From Rhodanobacter glycinis (GTDB taxonomy: Bacteria > Pseudomonadota > Gammaproteobacteria > Xanthomonadales > Rhodanobacteraceae), in the NCBI RefSeq assembly GCF_006438785.1, contig NZ_RCZB01000002.1:62001-126000 (forward strand): DNA of 64,000 nucleotides, in the 5' to 3' direction. Position 1 is the stretch's first letter. Every line of letters starts with the position of its first letter. The translations under genes were made by a program, and so were the position numbers. Of the stretch, positions 1 to 8,207 are shown piece by piece. The notes beneath the pieces were generated by a model. The model was not told the DNA's origin, did no database searches, and worked only from the letters and a program-made list of their open reading frames with translations.

Positions 1-1
1 C

Positions 2-3000
2 GCGCTGAACCTTACCTATGTGCCGGGAACGTCGCGCATCGACAAGGCCACTCTGCAAGCGTCCGACGCTACCCTTCGAGAATGGTCGTACGACTATGGC
101 ACGGACGTCTATCACGTATTGAAAAAAGTCACGCTTCCCGACAACACGTCGTGGTCGTTTGACATGGCTGACTTCCTCGCTTCGGACATGAACCCGGCCG
201 GCGGCACCTGTTCCACGGCAGCCCAGTTGTCCACCGATACATGGATCGGCAGCATCACGCATCCCTCCGGCCTGGTGGGTAGTTTCCAGGTCAAGGGCAT
301 GGTCCACGGACGGTCGTATGTGGTCCGATCATGCAACGGCACCGGCTATGACACGCCAGGAAGTACGGCGGCGATTCCCCGGGTGTACTACCAGCTGACG
401 CTGGTACAGAAGACTTTCAGCGGTGCGGGAGTGCCTGCCGAAACGTGGCACTACGCCTACTCGCCAGCCAACGAAAGCTGGTTGCAGGATTGCGCCAGTG
501 GCTGCGTATCCACCATCTGGACGGATGTCGTGAACCCAACGGGTCAAGCGACCCGCTACACCTTCAGCAATCGCTTCGATGCCACGGAAGGGCAGCTCCT
601 CGCCACCGATTTCTATAGCGGTGCCGTGGGTACAACGCTACTTCGGTCGGAAGACAACGACTACGCGGCAATCCCACCGGCCACTGAAGCATGGCCGTGG
701 CCGTGGCCCAAACGCTATGGCAGCGTTCTCCAGTCCCGCATGAACCGGGCACAGGTCGAGCTGTCGGCGCCACAGACCGTGCGCACGATCAGCCAGGATG
801 GTGACATTTACACGTGGCAGGCGGAGGCGTTCAATGCCTACGCTCAGGTGACCCAGACCAAACGTTTCAACTCGATCGCCGGGCAGAGCGCGATCGAGGA
901 GCAGACCAGCTATCTCAATGACTCTGCGCTTTGGGTGTTGGGCCTGCCGTTGCAGGTCACCAACAACACGACGGGTGAAGTCGAGTCGAGTAACACCTAC
1001 AACCCCAGCAACGACACGCTGCTGACGCGCGCCCGTTTCGGTCAGCCGCTGATGAGCTACACGTTCAACAGCACGGGCCAGCTGGACAGCTTCACCGACG
1101 GCAACACCCACACCACCACCCTCGGCAACTACAAGCGTGGCATTCCGCAGACGATCGGCTACCCGGACGGTACCAACGAGACGCTGACCGTCGACGACTT
1201 CGGTCAGATCAGCGCGATCACGGATCAGGCCGGTCACACCACCAGTTATGGGTATGACGGCGTCGGCCGGATCACCGGGATCACTTATCCCAGCGGGGAC
1301 GAGGTCGCATGGCTGCCGAAGACGTTTACCTACGACTTTGTCACCAGCGCCGAGCGCGGTGTGCCGGCCAACCACTGGCGGCGCACTGCCGCTACCGGCA
1401 GTGCCAAGGCGGTGACGTACTTCAATGCGATGCTGCAGCCGGTGTTGAGCGACAGCGCCATCGGTAGTGCGGTGCAGGCGAGCACGCTGACGACCTACGA
1501 CGCGAAGGGTCAGAAGATCTTCAGCGCCTACCCCAGTGCCACGGCACTGACCTTCTCGCTGAGCCCGACGATTGATGGAAGCACGACAACGTATGACGCG
1601 CTGGGGCGCGTCACCCAGGTCGCGCAGGATTCCGAGCTAGGCCCGCTGACCAGCATCACGGCCTACCTGTCCGGCGCGCGCCAGCAAGTGACCGACCCCA
1701 AGGGCAAGGTCACCACCACCAGCTACCAGGTCTTCGATTCGCCCTCATACGACGCGGTGACGAAGGTGCAGGCGTCGGCCGGCATCACCCAGACCATCGC
1801 TCGCGATCTCTACGGTAATCCGCTCTCGATCACGCAGTCCGGGCTCTACGGCACCGAGACCAACAGCGTGACCAAGACGTTGACCTACGACCCCTATCAC
1901 CGCCTGTGCCGCACGAGCGAACCGGAGAGCGGCAGCACGGTGATGGCCTACGACAGTGCCAACAATCTGGCATGGAGTGCCGAAGGCCTGGCCATCACCG
2001 GCACCGACTGTGGCCAGGACCAAGTGGCCACGGCCGCCCGGACCACGCGCACCTACGATGCGATGAACCGGGTCCTGACCATCCTGCCGCCAGTGGGCAC
2101 GAACACGCAGAGCACCCAATACCATTACACGCCGCTGGGTCAGCCGGATCACGTGGTCTCGGGCACCACGACGTGGGATGGCGCATACAACTACCGCGGC
2201 ATGCTGACCGGCGAGAGCCTGCAAGTGACTGGCCAGAATGCTTGGGGCATCGGTTATGCCCACGACGCGTACGGCAGCCTCAGCCTGATCCACTACCCGG
2301 ACGGCGAGAACGTCAGCTATGCGCCCGATGCGCTGGGGAGGCCTACCCAGGTGAGCGGTTATGCCAGAGGTATCGGCTACTTCCCCAACGGGCAAGTGTC
2401 GGAGTTCATCTACGGCAACGGCACCGCGTATGCGGCCGAACAGAATGGCCGTCAGCTGTTGAGCAATTTCAGCTATGGCGCGGGTGCGGCGGCGCAGCTC
2501 AGCGAGGACGTGAGCTACGACGCGAACGGCAACATCACGAACGTGACCGACCTGGCCGGTGGCCCGCGCACCAAGGCGTTCAGCTACGACGACCTCAACC
2601 GGCTGAGCACGGCCACGGCGACCGGTCTGTGGGGTAGCGAGGCGTACACCTACGACGCGCTCAACAATCTGCGCAGCCGCACCAGCGCTAGCCAGACGTC
2701 TACCTACAACTACGACCCCAGCAACAAGCTGGCCAGCATCACCAACGGTGCCAGCACGGTCGACAGTTTCCAGTACGACAACCGCGGCAACGTCACCAGC
2801 AAGAACGGCGCGATCCTGGCGTTCGACCAGAAGAACCAGCTGACCCAGATCGTCGGTTACGACGACTACGCCTACGACGCGGCCGGCCGGCGGGTGATGA
2901 AGACGCCTACCGGCGGCACCCCGACCTACTACTTCTACAACCAAGCCGGGCAACTGTTGTACCAGTACGAGCCGGTCAGCAACAAGGCGACGGGCTTCAT

Positions 3001-4930
3001 CTACCTGGGCACCAAGATGATTGCCCGGAACAGCCTGCTCCTGGTGATCCCTGACACCCCTGCCTCGATCACCGTGCCCGGGACCAGCGGCGGCAGTTAC
3101 ACGGTGAGCTGGGATGATTCCGCCAACGCAGCCAGCTATGTGCTGGAGCAGAGCCTGAATGGTGGGGCCTGGACCTCCGTATATACGGGTTCCGGCCTCA
3201 GCCAGACGATGCATCAGACGGCGAACGGCAGCTACACCTATCAAGTCAAGGGATGCAATGTAGTCGGCTGCAGTGGTTACCGCGCCAGCACGCCAGTCGT
3301 GGTGACCTTGCCGCCCACGTCAGCGCCCACCGTAAGCATCCCCGCGACCAACAGTACGGGGACCTATACCGTGAGCTGGAGCGGCGTCGCCGGAGCGGCT
3401 ACCTACATCCTGGAAGAGCAAATCAATGGGGGTAGTTGGACCACACAGCAGAACACCAGCGCCACCAGCGAGACGTTCAGTGGCAAAGCCAATGGCAGCT
3501 ATGGCTACCGCGTACAAGCAAGTAATGCTGGAGGGTCGGGGCCCTTAAGTACAACCCAGATTGTCGTGGTGGGCCTGATCCCCGCCACGCCACCGGCCCC
3601 ACATATCACCGTCAGCGGTCCCGACTGGAAGCCGGTCTTCGCTTTGACCTGGAGTGCCATGCCTTGGGCGACGAGTTACGAGGCGGCGGAGACCGATGCT
3701 AGCGGGGTCAACACGTTCTACAGCGGGCCGGCCACCTCCGCCAGCATCCTTATCCTGGACGAGGGCGCGGTGAGTTTTCAGGTGCGTGCATGCAGCACGT
3801 ACGGTTGCTCGGCGTGGAGCGCCAGCACCGGCCATGGCGGTTCGGCGCCTACGGGAATACCGACACTCAGTGTTCCGGCGAACAGCAGCACGGGTAACTA
3901 CACCGTCAGCTGGACGAGTGTCGGCACAGCAACGCGCTACACACTGCAGGAGCAAGTCAACGGCGGCGGCTGGACCAGCGTGCAGAACAGCACAACCAAC
4001 AGCATGGCAATCAGCGGCAAAACCACGGGTAGCTACGACTATCGCGTGGAGGCGTGCAATACCAATGGCTGCGGCCAATGGAGCGCCGTCGGAACCATCG
4101 TCGTCGGCCTGATCCCCGCCGCGCCGCCGGCTCCGCATATCACCGTTAGCGGTCCGGACTGGAAGCCGGTCTTCGCCTTGACCTGGAGCGCCATGCAGTG
4201 GGCGACGCGCTACGAGGCCGCGGAGACCGATGCCAGCGGGGTCAACACGTTCTACAACGGGCCGAACACTTCCGCCAGCATCGTCGTCCTGGACGAAGGC
4301 GCGGTGAGCTTTAAGGTGCGTGCGTGCAGCGCAGCCGGTTGCTCGGCGTGGAGTGCCGACACCGGCCACGGCGGTTCGGCGCCTACGGGGATACCGACGC
4401 TCAGCGTGCCAGCAAACAGCAGCACGGGTAGCTATACCGTCAGTTGGACCAGTGTCAGTACAGCAACGAGCTACACGCTGCAGGAGCAGGTCAACGGTGG
4501 GGGCTGGACCAGCGTGCAGAACAGCACAGCCACCAGTAGGGCAATCAGTGGCAAGACCACCGGTAGCTACGGCTACCACGTGGAAGCGTGCAACGCCAAT
4601 GGCTGCGGCCAATGGAGCACCGTCAAAACCATAGCGGTCGGGGTAATTCCAGCCGTGCCAGGCACGCCGGCCGTGCATGCCTCGGGTCCGAGCAACAAGC
4701 CAGTCGTTACCGTAAGTTGGGGCGCGGTGGCTGGCGCGACCAGTTACACCGTCGAGGAGACCGATCCGGGAAGCAGCGTCGGCGACACCTTTTACAGTGG
4801 TCCCAATACCTCCGCCAGCTCGCTCATTTTCGCGACCGGGTCGGTGAAGTTCCGCGTAAAGGCGTGCAATGCCACCGGTTGCTCGGGGTGGAGCGGTTAT
4901 GGCTACGTCACGCTGCAATCTGACTTGTGA
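2..4930 (+). CDS. Rhs/YD-repeat protein with C-terminal fibronectin type III modules, 5' partial
   Basis: The reading frame is open from base 2, before the first possible GTG at 20, so the gene starts outside the window; about 1642 residues are visible. Residues up to about 1000 hold many YD-type repeats (for example YDGVGRITGITYPSG and YDALGRVTQ), which in Rhs proteins build a large hollow beta-shell around a toxic C-terminus. From about residue 1010 to the end come FN3-like modules (SYTVSW, GGGWTSVQ), two of which form a 534-bp DNA-level tandem repeat. The frame stops without the Rhs core motif; that core lies in the next gene, which starts 17 bp after this stop. Such proteins are normally exported or delivered to the cell surface. 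The repeat family is clear; the exact function is not. Confidence 0.93.
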   Translation, partial: ALNLTYVPGTSRIDKATLQASDATLREWSYDYGTDVYHVLKKVTLPDNTSWSFDMADFLASDMNPAGGTCSTAAQLSTDTWIGSITHPSGLVGSFQVKGMVHGRSYVVRSCNGTGYDTPGSTAAIPRVYYQLTLVQKTFSGAGVPAETWHYAYSPANESWLQDCASGCVSTIWTDVVNPTGQATRYTFSNRFDATEGQLLATDFYSGAVGTTLLRSEDNDYAAIPPATEAWPWPWPKRYGSVLQSRMNRAQVELSAPQTVRTISQDGDIYTWQAEAFNAYAQVTQTKRFNSIAGQSAIEEQTSYLNDSALWVLGLPLQVTNNTTGEVESSNTYNPSNDTLLTRARFGQPLMSYTFNSTGQLDSFTDGNTHTTTLGNYKRGIPQTIGYPDGTNETLTVDDFGQISAITDQAGHTTSYGYDGVGRITGITYPSGDEVAWLPKTFTYDFVTSAERGVPANHWRRTAATGSAKAVTYFNAMLQPVLSDSAIGSAVQASTLTTYDAKGQKIFSAYPSATALTFSLSPTIDGSTTTYDALGRVTQVAQDSELGPLTSITAYLSGARQQVTDPKGKVTTTSYQVFDSPSYDAVTKVQASAGITQTIARDLYGNPLSITQSGLYGTETNSVTKTLTYDPYHRLCRTSEPESGSTVMAYDSANNLAWSAEGLAITGTDCGQDQVATAARTTRTYDAMNRVLTILPPVGTNTQSTQYHYTPLGQPDHVVSGTTTWDGAYNYRGMLTGESLQVTGQNAWGIGYAHDAYGSLSLIHYPDGENVSYAPDALGRPTQVSGYARGIGYFPNGQVSEFIYGNGTAYAAEQNGRQLLSNFSYGAGAAAQLSEDVSYDANGNITNVTDLAGGPRTKAFSYDDLNRLSTATATGLWGSEAYTYDALNNLRSRTSASQTSTYNYDPSNKLASITNGASTVDSFQYDNRGNVTSKNGAILAFDQKNQLTQIVGYDDYAYDAAGRRVMKTPTGGTPTYYFYNQAGQLLYQYEPVSNKATGFIYLGTKMIARNSLLLVIPDTPASITVPGTSGGSYTVSWDDSANAASYVLEQSLNGGAWTSVYTGSGLSQTMHQTANGSYTYQVKGCNVVGCSGYRASTPVVVTLPPTSAPTVSIPATNSTGTYTVSWSGVAGAATYILEEQINGGSWTTQQNTSATSETFSGKANGSYGYRVQASNAGGSGPLSTTQIVVVGLIPATPPAPHITVSGPDWKPVFALTWSAMPWATSYEAAETDASGVNTFYSGPATSASILILDEGAVSFQVRACSTYGCSAWSASTGHGGSAPTGIPTLSVPANSSTGNYTVSWTSVGTATRYTLQEQVNGGGWTSVQNSTTNSMAISGKTTGSYDYRVEACNTNGCGQWSAVGTIVVGLIPAAPPAPHITVSGPDWKPVFALTWSAMQWATRYEAAETDASGVNTFYNGPNTSASIVVLDEGAVSFKVRACSAAGCSAWSADTGHGGSAPTGIPTLSVPANSSTGSYTVSWTSVSTATSYTLQEQVNGGGWTSVQNSTATSRAISGKTTGSYGYHVEACNANGCGQWSTVKTIAVGVIPAVPGTPAVHASGPSNKPVVTVSWGAVAGATSYTVEETDPGSSVGDTFYSGPNTSASSLIFATGSVKFRVKACNATGCSGWSGYGYVTLQSDL
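3573..4640 (+). repeat. Two tandem 534-bp units encoding paired FN3 modules
   Basis: Bases 3573-4106 and 4107-4640 are close copies of each other in direct orientation, each 534 bp (178 codons) and in frame. Both begin with the GLIPA.PPAPHITVSG segment. The next module, starting near 4641, opens with the related VIPAVP and then diverges. This looks like recent in-frame duplication of a two-module FN3 block, which would change the length of the surface-exposed stalk. Confidence 0.85.
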
Positions 4931-4947
4931 GCCAGGGAGGCCATGCG

Positions 4948-5919
4948 ATGAAAAATTTTAAGAATCTGCTGCTGTTGGCGCTGTGGCTGCTTGTTGCGAC
5001 GGCACATGCCGGCACGGTGACCTACGTGTACACCGATCCGCAGGGCACGCCACTGGCGGAAGCCAATGCCAGCGGGACCATCACGGCGCGGTTCGACTAC
5101 GCGCCGTACGGGCAGTCCGTCACCAGCATGGGGGCGGCGCCGAACGGGCCGGGATATACGGGGCATGTAAATGATCCCGATACGGGATTGGTGTATATGC
5201 AGGCGCGTTACTACGATCCTGAAGTGGGGCGGTTTCTGAGTGTGGACCCGGTAGGGGTGAAAGCGGGTGCAATCTTTGGGTTTAACAGATATGACTACAC
5301 TAAAAATAACCCGATAAAAAATGTCGATCCCGATGGAAAAGCTCCGCAGTCGCCGATTCTAGCCCAGCTTACATACGCCAGAAATTATATTAATAATGCA
5401 TATGAGAATGCGGTCGTGACTGTGGGTAGCATTTTTCTCAATCAATCTCGGCGAACTAGCGTTTCACTGAATGGCACGATTATACGAAATGGTATTGCTG
5501 GTGTGACCGGTTCACTGGGACTTGCTAATGCAGGGGATAGTTTGGGTGTGACTTATTTTGGAAAGCCAGGTGTTGAAGTAAGTGTGGACGTAAAATATAG
5601 GCTCTTTACAATACCCGTTGCTAAGGATTCCAAGAACGGGCCGTATGAACTAACGGCACACGCGACTAGTCACGATGGATATTTGGGGGGTGGAGGGGAG
5701 CTTGTCTATAATTCTGGGGGAACACTCTCAGGTTATTTAATGGTCGGTGTTGGCAAGGGAGACGCTGCTTACCTAGGTTCAGCCAATTATGTGGGGACGA
5801 GCGAATCTAGCGATCAACAAACTGAAGACGAGAGGAAGCAGCAAGCTATGATGGATGAACAATATTTGCGAGAGACAGCAGGTTTTGGACGCCAAAATAC
5901 AGATATGTTGAGAAATTAG
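4948..5919 (+). CDS. Rhs core domain protein with signal peptide and variable AT-rich C-terminal tail (putative toxin)
   Basis: The ATG at 4948 follows a strong AGGGAGG ribosome site and gives a clean signal peptide ending in THA. Residues 22-131 are the Rhs-associated core: YTDPQGTPLAEA, DYAPYGQ, DPDTGLVYMQARYYDPEVGRF, then the NPIKNVDPDGK boundary. After this boundary base composition drops sharply in GC and the 190-residue tail is unlike known families I recognise; it is glycine- and beta-rich (GYLGGGGELVY) and ends in a polar stretch. In Rhs proteins this position carries an exchangeable toxin, so a toxin is inferred. The oddity is that the core is a separate secreted polypeptide and is not fused to the YD-repeat protein upstream. 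Confidence 0.85.
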   Translation: MKNFKNLLLLALWLLVATAHAGTVTYVYTDPQGTPLAEANASGTITARFDYAPYGQSVTSMGAAPNGPGYTGHVNDPDTGLVYMQARYYDPEVGRFLSVDPVGVKAGAIFGFNRYDYTKNNPIKNVDPDGKAPQSPILAQLTYARNYINNAYENAVVTVGSIFLNQSRRTSVSLNGTIIRNGIAGVTGSLGLANAGDSLGVTYFGKPGVEVSVDVKYRLFTIPVAKDSKNGPYELTAHATSHDGYLGGGGELVYNSGGTLSGYLMVGVGKGDAAYLGSANYVGTSESSDQQTEDERKQQAMMDEQYLRETAGFGRQNTDMLRN

Positions 5920-6033
5920 ATTTGAAACTTCATAGTTGCTTCGACTAATCTGAAAGAAACCCAGTTTATTTAAGTTTTTAAATCGACGATGTTTCGATAA
6001 TTTATTGATCCTCAATTATGGACGGTAAAATAC

Positions 6034-6300
6034 ATGTCAATTGTATTTTTCTTGAGTTTTATATCGACCGTAACATATATGATTTTAGCAAAATATTGTA
6101 TGGAAAAAATAAGTGAGTTTGATGATGAAATGACCGGTGATTCTACAAGAAACTCAAGTGTTTTGATGAAATATATTTTCTTTATAAAGTCCACTGATAA
6201 TCATCATAGTTTGAATGGCTTGTTATGGAGTGCCAGGATATTTTTTTTAATCGGATTATCCTCGTATATAATTTTGGTGGCGTTAATAATTTTTGATTGA
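6034..6300 (+). CDS. Small two-TM membrane protein, candidate immunity protein
   Basis: An 88-residue, strongly AT-rich ORF that shares its low GC with the preceding Rhs tail and with little else in the window. It has a hydrophobic N-terminal segment (about residues 3-20), a polar acidic middle (FDDEMTGDST) and a second hydrophobic segment (about 68-86). No family recognised. Immunity proteins normally lie directly downstream of Rhs toxin tails and share their base composition, so immunity is inferred from position only. The ribosome site is weak (GGACGG), and the 114 bp before it are AT-rich and could hold a promoter. Confidence 0.6.
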   Translation: MSIVFFLSFISTVTYMILAKYCMEKISEFDDEMTGDSTRNSSVLMKYIFFIKSTDNHHSLNGLLWSARIFFLIGLSSYIILVALIIFD

Positions 6301-6340
6301 TGTCCTGTCGAATCCAGGATTTGAGGGGCCGATCGCCGGT

Positions 6341-7194
6341 GAATTTAAGGGGACGAATTTAAGGGGCGGAGGTAATTAAATACCGTCCTTTGTTCTTGGC
6401 CGGCCGCGTGGCCGACAGGCTGCAGGCCTTCCCAGCGTTTTCTCGACCATGCGCTGGAAACGTTCGTCTCCGATGACGCGTTCCTGATTCACGTGTTGTC
6501 GAATGCGGGCAAGGTCGTCGTCGGCAATCCCTTCCTGCAACCATGCCCGGTAGGCGCTGCATCGTTCGTCGGGCGTGGAGCCCAGTGCCAGATAGAGGGG
6601 ATGTAGCGTAATCAACGGATCATATGCCTGGCCGAGATGCTTGTGGACGCTTGACCAGCGATAGTCCTGCGGACTGGCCGTCATGGCGGCGCGAACAGGA
6701 TTGAGTTCGATGTAGCGCATCACGGTCAACAGGTAGCGTTCGGTTTCGACCAGGCAGGATTTGAACCGGCCTTGCCAGAGCGCGCCGCAGCGTGCATAAC
6801 GATAATTGAACGCCTGGACGTAGTTCTGACCGACGGCGCGCATGGCTAGGGACAGAGCGCCGGGTCGCGGTGAGGTCAGCAGCAGATGGAAATGGTTGTC
6901 CATCAGCACGAAAGCATGAATCTGGATCGCATGCTTTTGGCAAGCGTCGCACAAGAGCCGGCGAAAATGATGTCGGTCCTGATCGTCCAGGAAGATGGCG
7001 CCACGATTCACGCCACGCTGAGTTACGTGCAACGGGACGCCGGGGAGCTCAAGTCGCGGCAGTCGCGGCATGGCTGAATTCGCAATGGAGAAGTCGGGTG
7101 CCAGCTTGAGGCTGTAGGCTACGTCCGTCTGCAAGCGGTGGCGCCGGCTATGAGTAAGGTTGAGCCGTTTAAATACCTCCGTCCCCTTAAATTT
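6341..7194. mobile_element. RayT element bounded by inverted repeats
   Basis: The left end, 6341-6380, contains the unit AATTTAAGGGG twice and then GGAGGTAATTAAA; the right end, 7168-7194, is the near-exact inverted copy (TTTAAATACCTCC then GTCCCCTTAAATT). Between them lies a single Y1-type transposase gene on the minus strand whose stop codon is inside the left repeat. This is the layout of REP-associated tyrosine transposase elements. The element sits directly after the low-GC Rhs end. Confidence 0.75.
6376..7071 (-). CDS. REP-associated tyrosine transposase (Y1/IS200-like HUH family)
   Basis: A single-strand DNA transposase-like protein of 231 residues. The start at 7071 gives MPRLPRLELPG, the usual N-terminus of this family; a longer frame to 7224 exists but its extra residues come from the flanking repeat. 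It has HVTQRG, the HUH metal-binding motif in DNHFHLLL, the catalytic-tyrosine helix (QNYVQAFNYRY), then ALWQGRFKS and YIELNPVRA, all classic RayT blocks, and a basic C-terminus (RPRGRPRTKD). Relatives act on REP palindromes and are usually domesticated single-copy genes. All motifs are present, so it appears intact. Confidence 0.92.
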   Translation of the reverse strand: MPRLPRLELPGVPLHVTQRGVNRGAIFLDDQDRHHFRRLLCDACQKHAIQIHAFVLMDNHFHLLLTSPRPGALSLAMRAVGQNYVQAFNYRYARCGALWQGRFKSCLVETERYLLTVMRYIELNPVRAAMTASPQDYRWSSVHKHLGQAYDPLITLHPLYLALGSTPDERCSAYRAWLQEGIADDDLARIRQHVNQERVIGDERFQRMVEKTLGRPAACRPRGRPRTKDGI

Positions 7195-7258
7195 GTATTG
7201 TGGCGCCGGGAGCGTATCTTGCACGGGAACGCGATTGATCTTGCTCAGGGAGGACGCG

Positions 7259-7870
7259 ATGAATCAACAGCAGCGCATGTTTTTGGAGCAGTTCGAGGCA
7301 ATGCAGACGAACCTGCTACTGCAACGCTATCGAAATGGCGGGTTGGTGCCGGATGCTGAAGTGGCGTTGCTATCGGTTCTTGAAGGCCGAGGCTACTCGC
7401 GCGATCAAATTGACGAAGCTGGGCGGGTCGGAGATACCGCTGCCGCGAGGCATGAAATTGCGGAGCAAGAGAAAGCACAACGCATCGAAATGCGGCGAGT
7501 ACGGCAGTCGGCGGATCCCGCTTTCAAGCGCTTCAATCTTGCTTTGAAGTGCGTGGTGATTCCGGTCAGCGCATTCTTCCTGCTCTTGGCAATTCCTCTC
7601 CTGGGCAACTTCATTGTCATTGGAGGTGCGGGACTTCTTGGCTGCAACACGGGCGAGAACGATGTTCATCCGTGCATGGTCCTAGGTTCTGATGTCGGAA
7701 GCTTGATCTATGGTTACGTTGTGGACGTCTTCGTTGTTGGAGGTCTCAACCCGTTTCTTGCGGTGATGGCGTTCTTTGGGTTCTTGCGCACCCCGTTTGG
7801 TGCCAGTTGGTTGCTCACTGTCGTGGGCATATTTGTGGCGAGAGAAATTCGTCGACAGTCTTTCCGTTGA
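7259..7870 (+). CDS. Hypothetical membrane protein with cytosolic N-terminal helical region
   Basis: The ATG at 7259 has a good AGGGAGGA ribosome site. The 203-residue product starts with a charged helical region (about 1-95; QQQRMFLEQFEAMQ, later EKAQRIEMRRVRQ) that could be a short coiled coil. Three hydrophobic segments follow (about 103-125, 143-168 and 172-193). A loop with two cysteines (GCNTGENDVHPC) lies between the first and second segments. No family recognised. Its ribosome site lies just outside the right inverted repeat of the RayT element. Confidence 0.7.
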   Translation: MNQQQRMFLEQFEAMQTNLLLQRYRNGGLVPDAEVALLSVLEGRGYSRDQIDEAGRVGDTAAARHEIAEQEKAQRIEMRRVRQSADPAFKRFNLALKCVVIPVSAFFLLLAIPLLGNFIVIGGAGLLGCNTGENDVHPCMVLGSDVGSLIYGYVVDVFVVGGLNPFLAVMAFFGFLRTPFGASWLLTVVGIFVAREIRRQSFR

Positions 7871-7993
7871 CCAAACAAAGCAGTGATAGGGCTAAGCGGG
7901 TCAGAGCCCGTTCCTCGTTAGGTCCAGGCAGGTAACGACGACGCGCGTGCGCAGCGGGGGCCAACTGAGCCACCTCAGGGTCACTTACTGGCG

Positions 7994-8054
7994 AGCGGCC
8001 TGTCGTCCCCCGACTCACCGTTGCACAGGGACTCCGGGTAGAACGGCGGGCCAT
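7994..8054. repeat. Diverged dispersed repeat, copy 1
   Basis: This stretch aligns by eye with 9935-9992: both carry a CGTCCCC/CGTCCCCC block, a CTCACCG block, an ACAGG block and a shared GCGGGCCATCGT end in the same order and orientation. Preceding bases (GGGGCCAACTGAGCC here, GGGGCCAATTTGAAC at copy 2) are also alike. Probably the end of an unidentified insertion sequence. Confidence 0.55.
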
Positions 8055-8113
8055 CGTGGTCCGCCCTTTTCAGGGAAGCCTGAACAAGGGCCGGAAGCTG
8101 CCGAGCGTCGTCA

Positions 8114-8156
8114 CTATCGGCCGCGTTATGATCACCACATGTGATTTCCCCGATAG
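8114..8156. promoter_or_regulatory. Nested inverted repeats upstream of the CNB-flavin reductase gene
   Basis: The outer arms are CTATCGG (8114-8120) and CCGATAG (8150-8156). Inside is ATCACCACATGTGAT (8131-8145), with perfect ATCAC/GTGAT arms. It lies 52-94 bp before the start at 8208, suitable for an operator. The inner arms resemble a CRP/FNR half-site but read in the opposite sense, so no regulator is assigned. Confidence 0.4.
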
Positions 8157-8207
8157 CCGTCCATCCGGTAGGCGACGTGCTGGAACGCATCGCAAAGGCG
8201 GAATTCC

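Larger units (their letters stand above)
7871..8207. other. 337-bp intergenic region: repeat relic and nested palindromes, no gene
   Basis: No convincing ORF. Bases 7994-8054 are a diverged copy of a sequence also found at about 9935-9992 (see the repeat entries). Bases 8114-8156 hold two nested inverted repeats just upstream of the flavin reductase gene. The short antisense ORFs here translate mainly the repeat. Confidence 0.6.

Noticed and set aside
1745..3244. Long minus-strand frame under the Rhs gene
   Set aside because: Its sequence is a low-complexity Arg/Val/Gly mix typical of the antisense of a GC-rich gene; the plus strand has clear YD repeats.
3573..4640. The 534-bp tandem repeat as a mobile element
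   Set aside because: The repeat is in frame with the gene and encodes FN3 modules, so internal duplication explains it.
3545..4918. Long minus-strand frame under the FN3 repeats
   Set aside because: It repeats with the same period as the duplicated FN3 DNA and has no domain pattern; the plus frame shows real FN3 motifs.
2..6300. Type VI secretion locus around the Rhs genes
   Set aside because: No VgrG, PAAR, Hcp or T6SS structural gene is visible in the window, so delivery by T6SS cannot be claimed.
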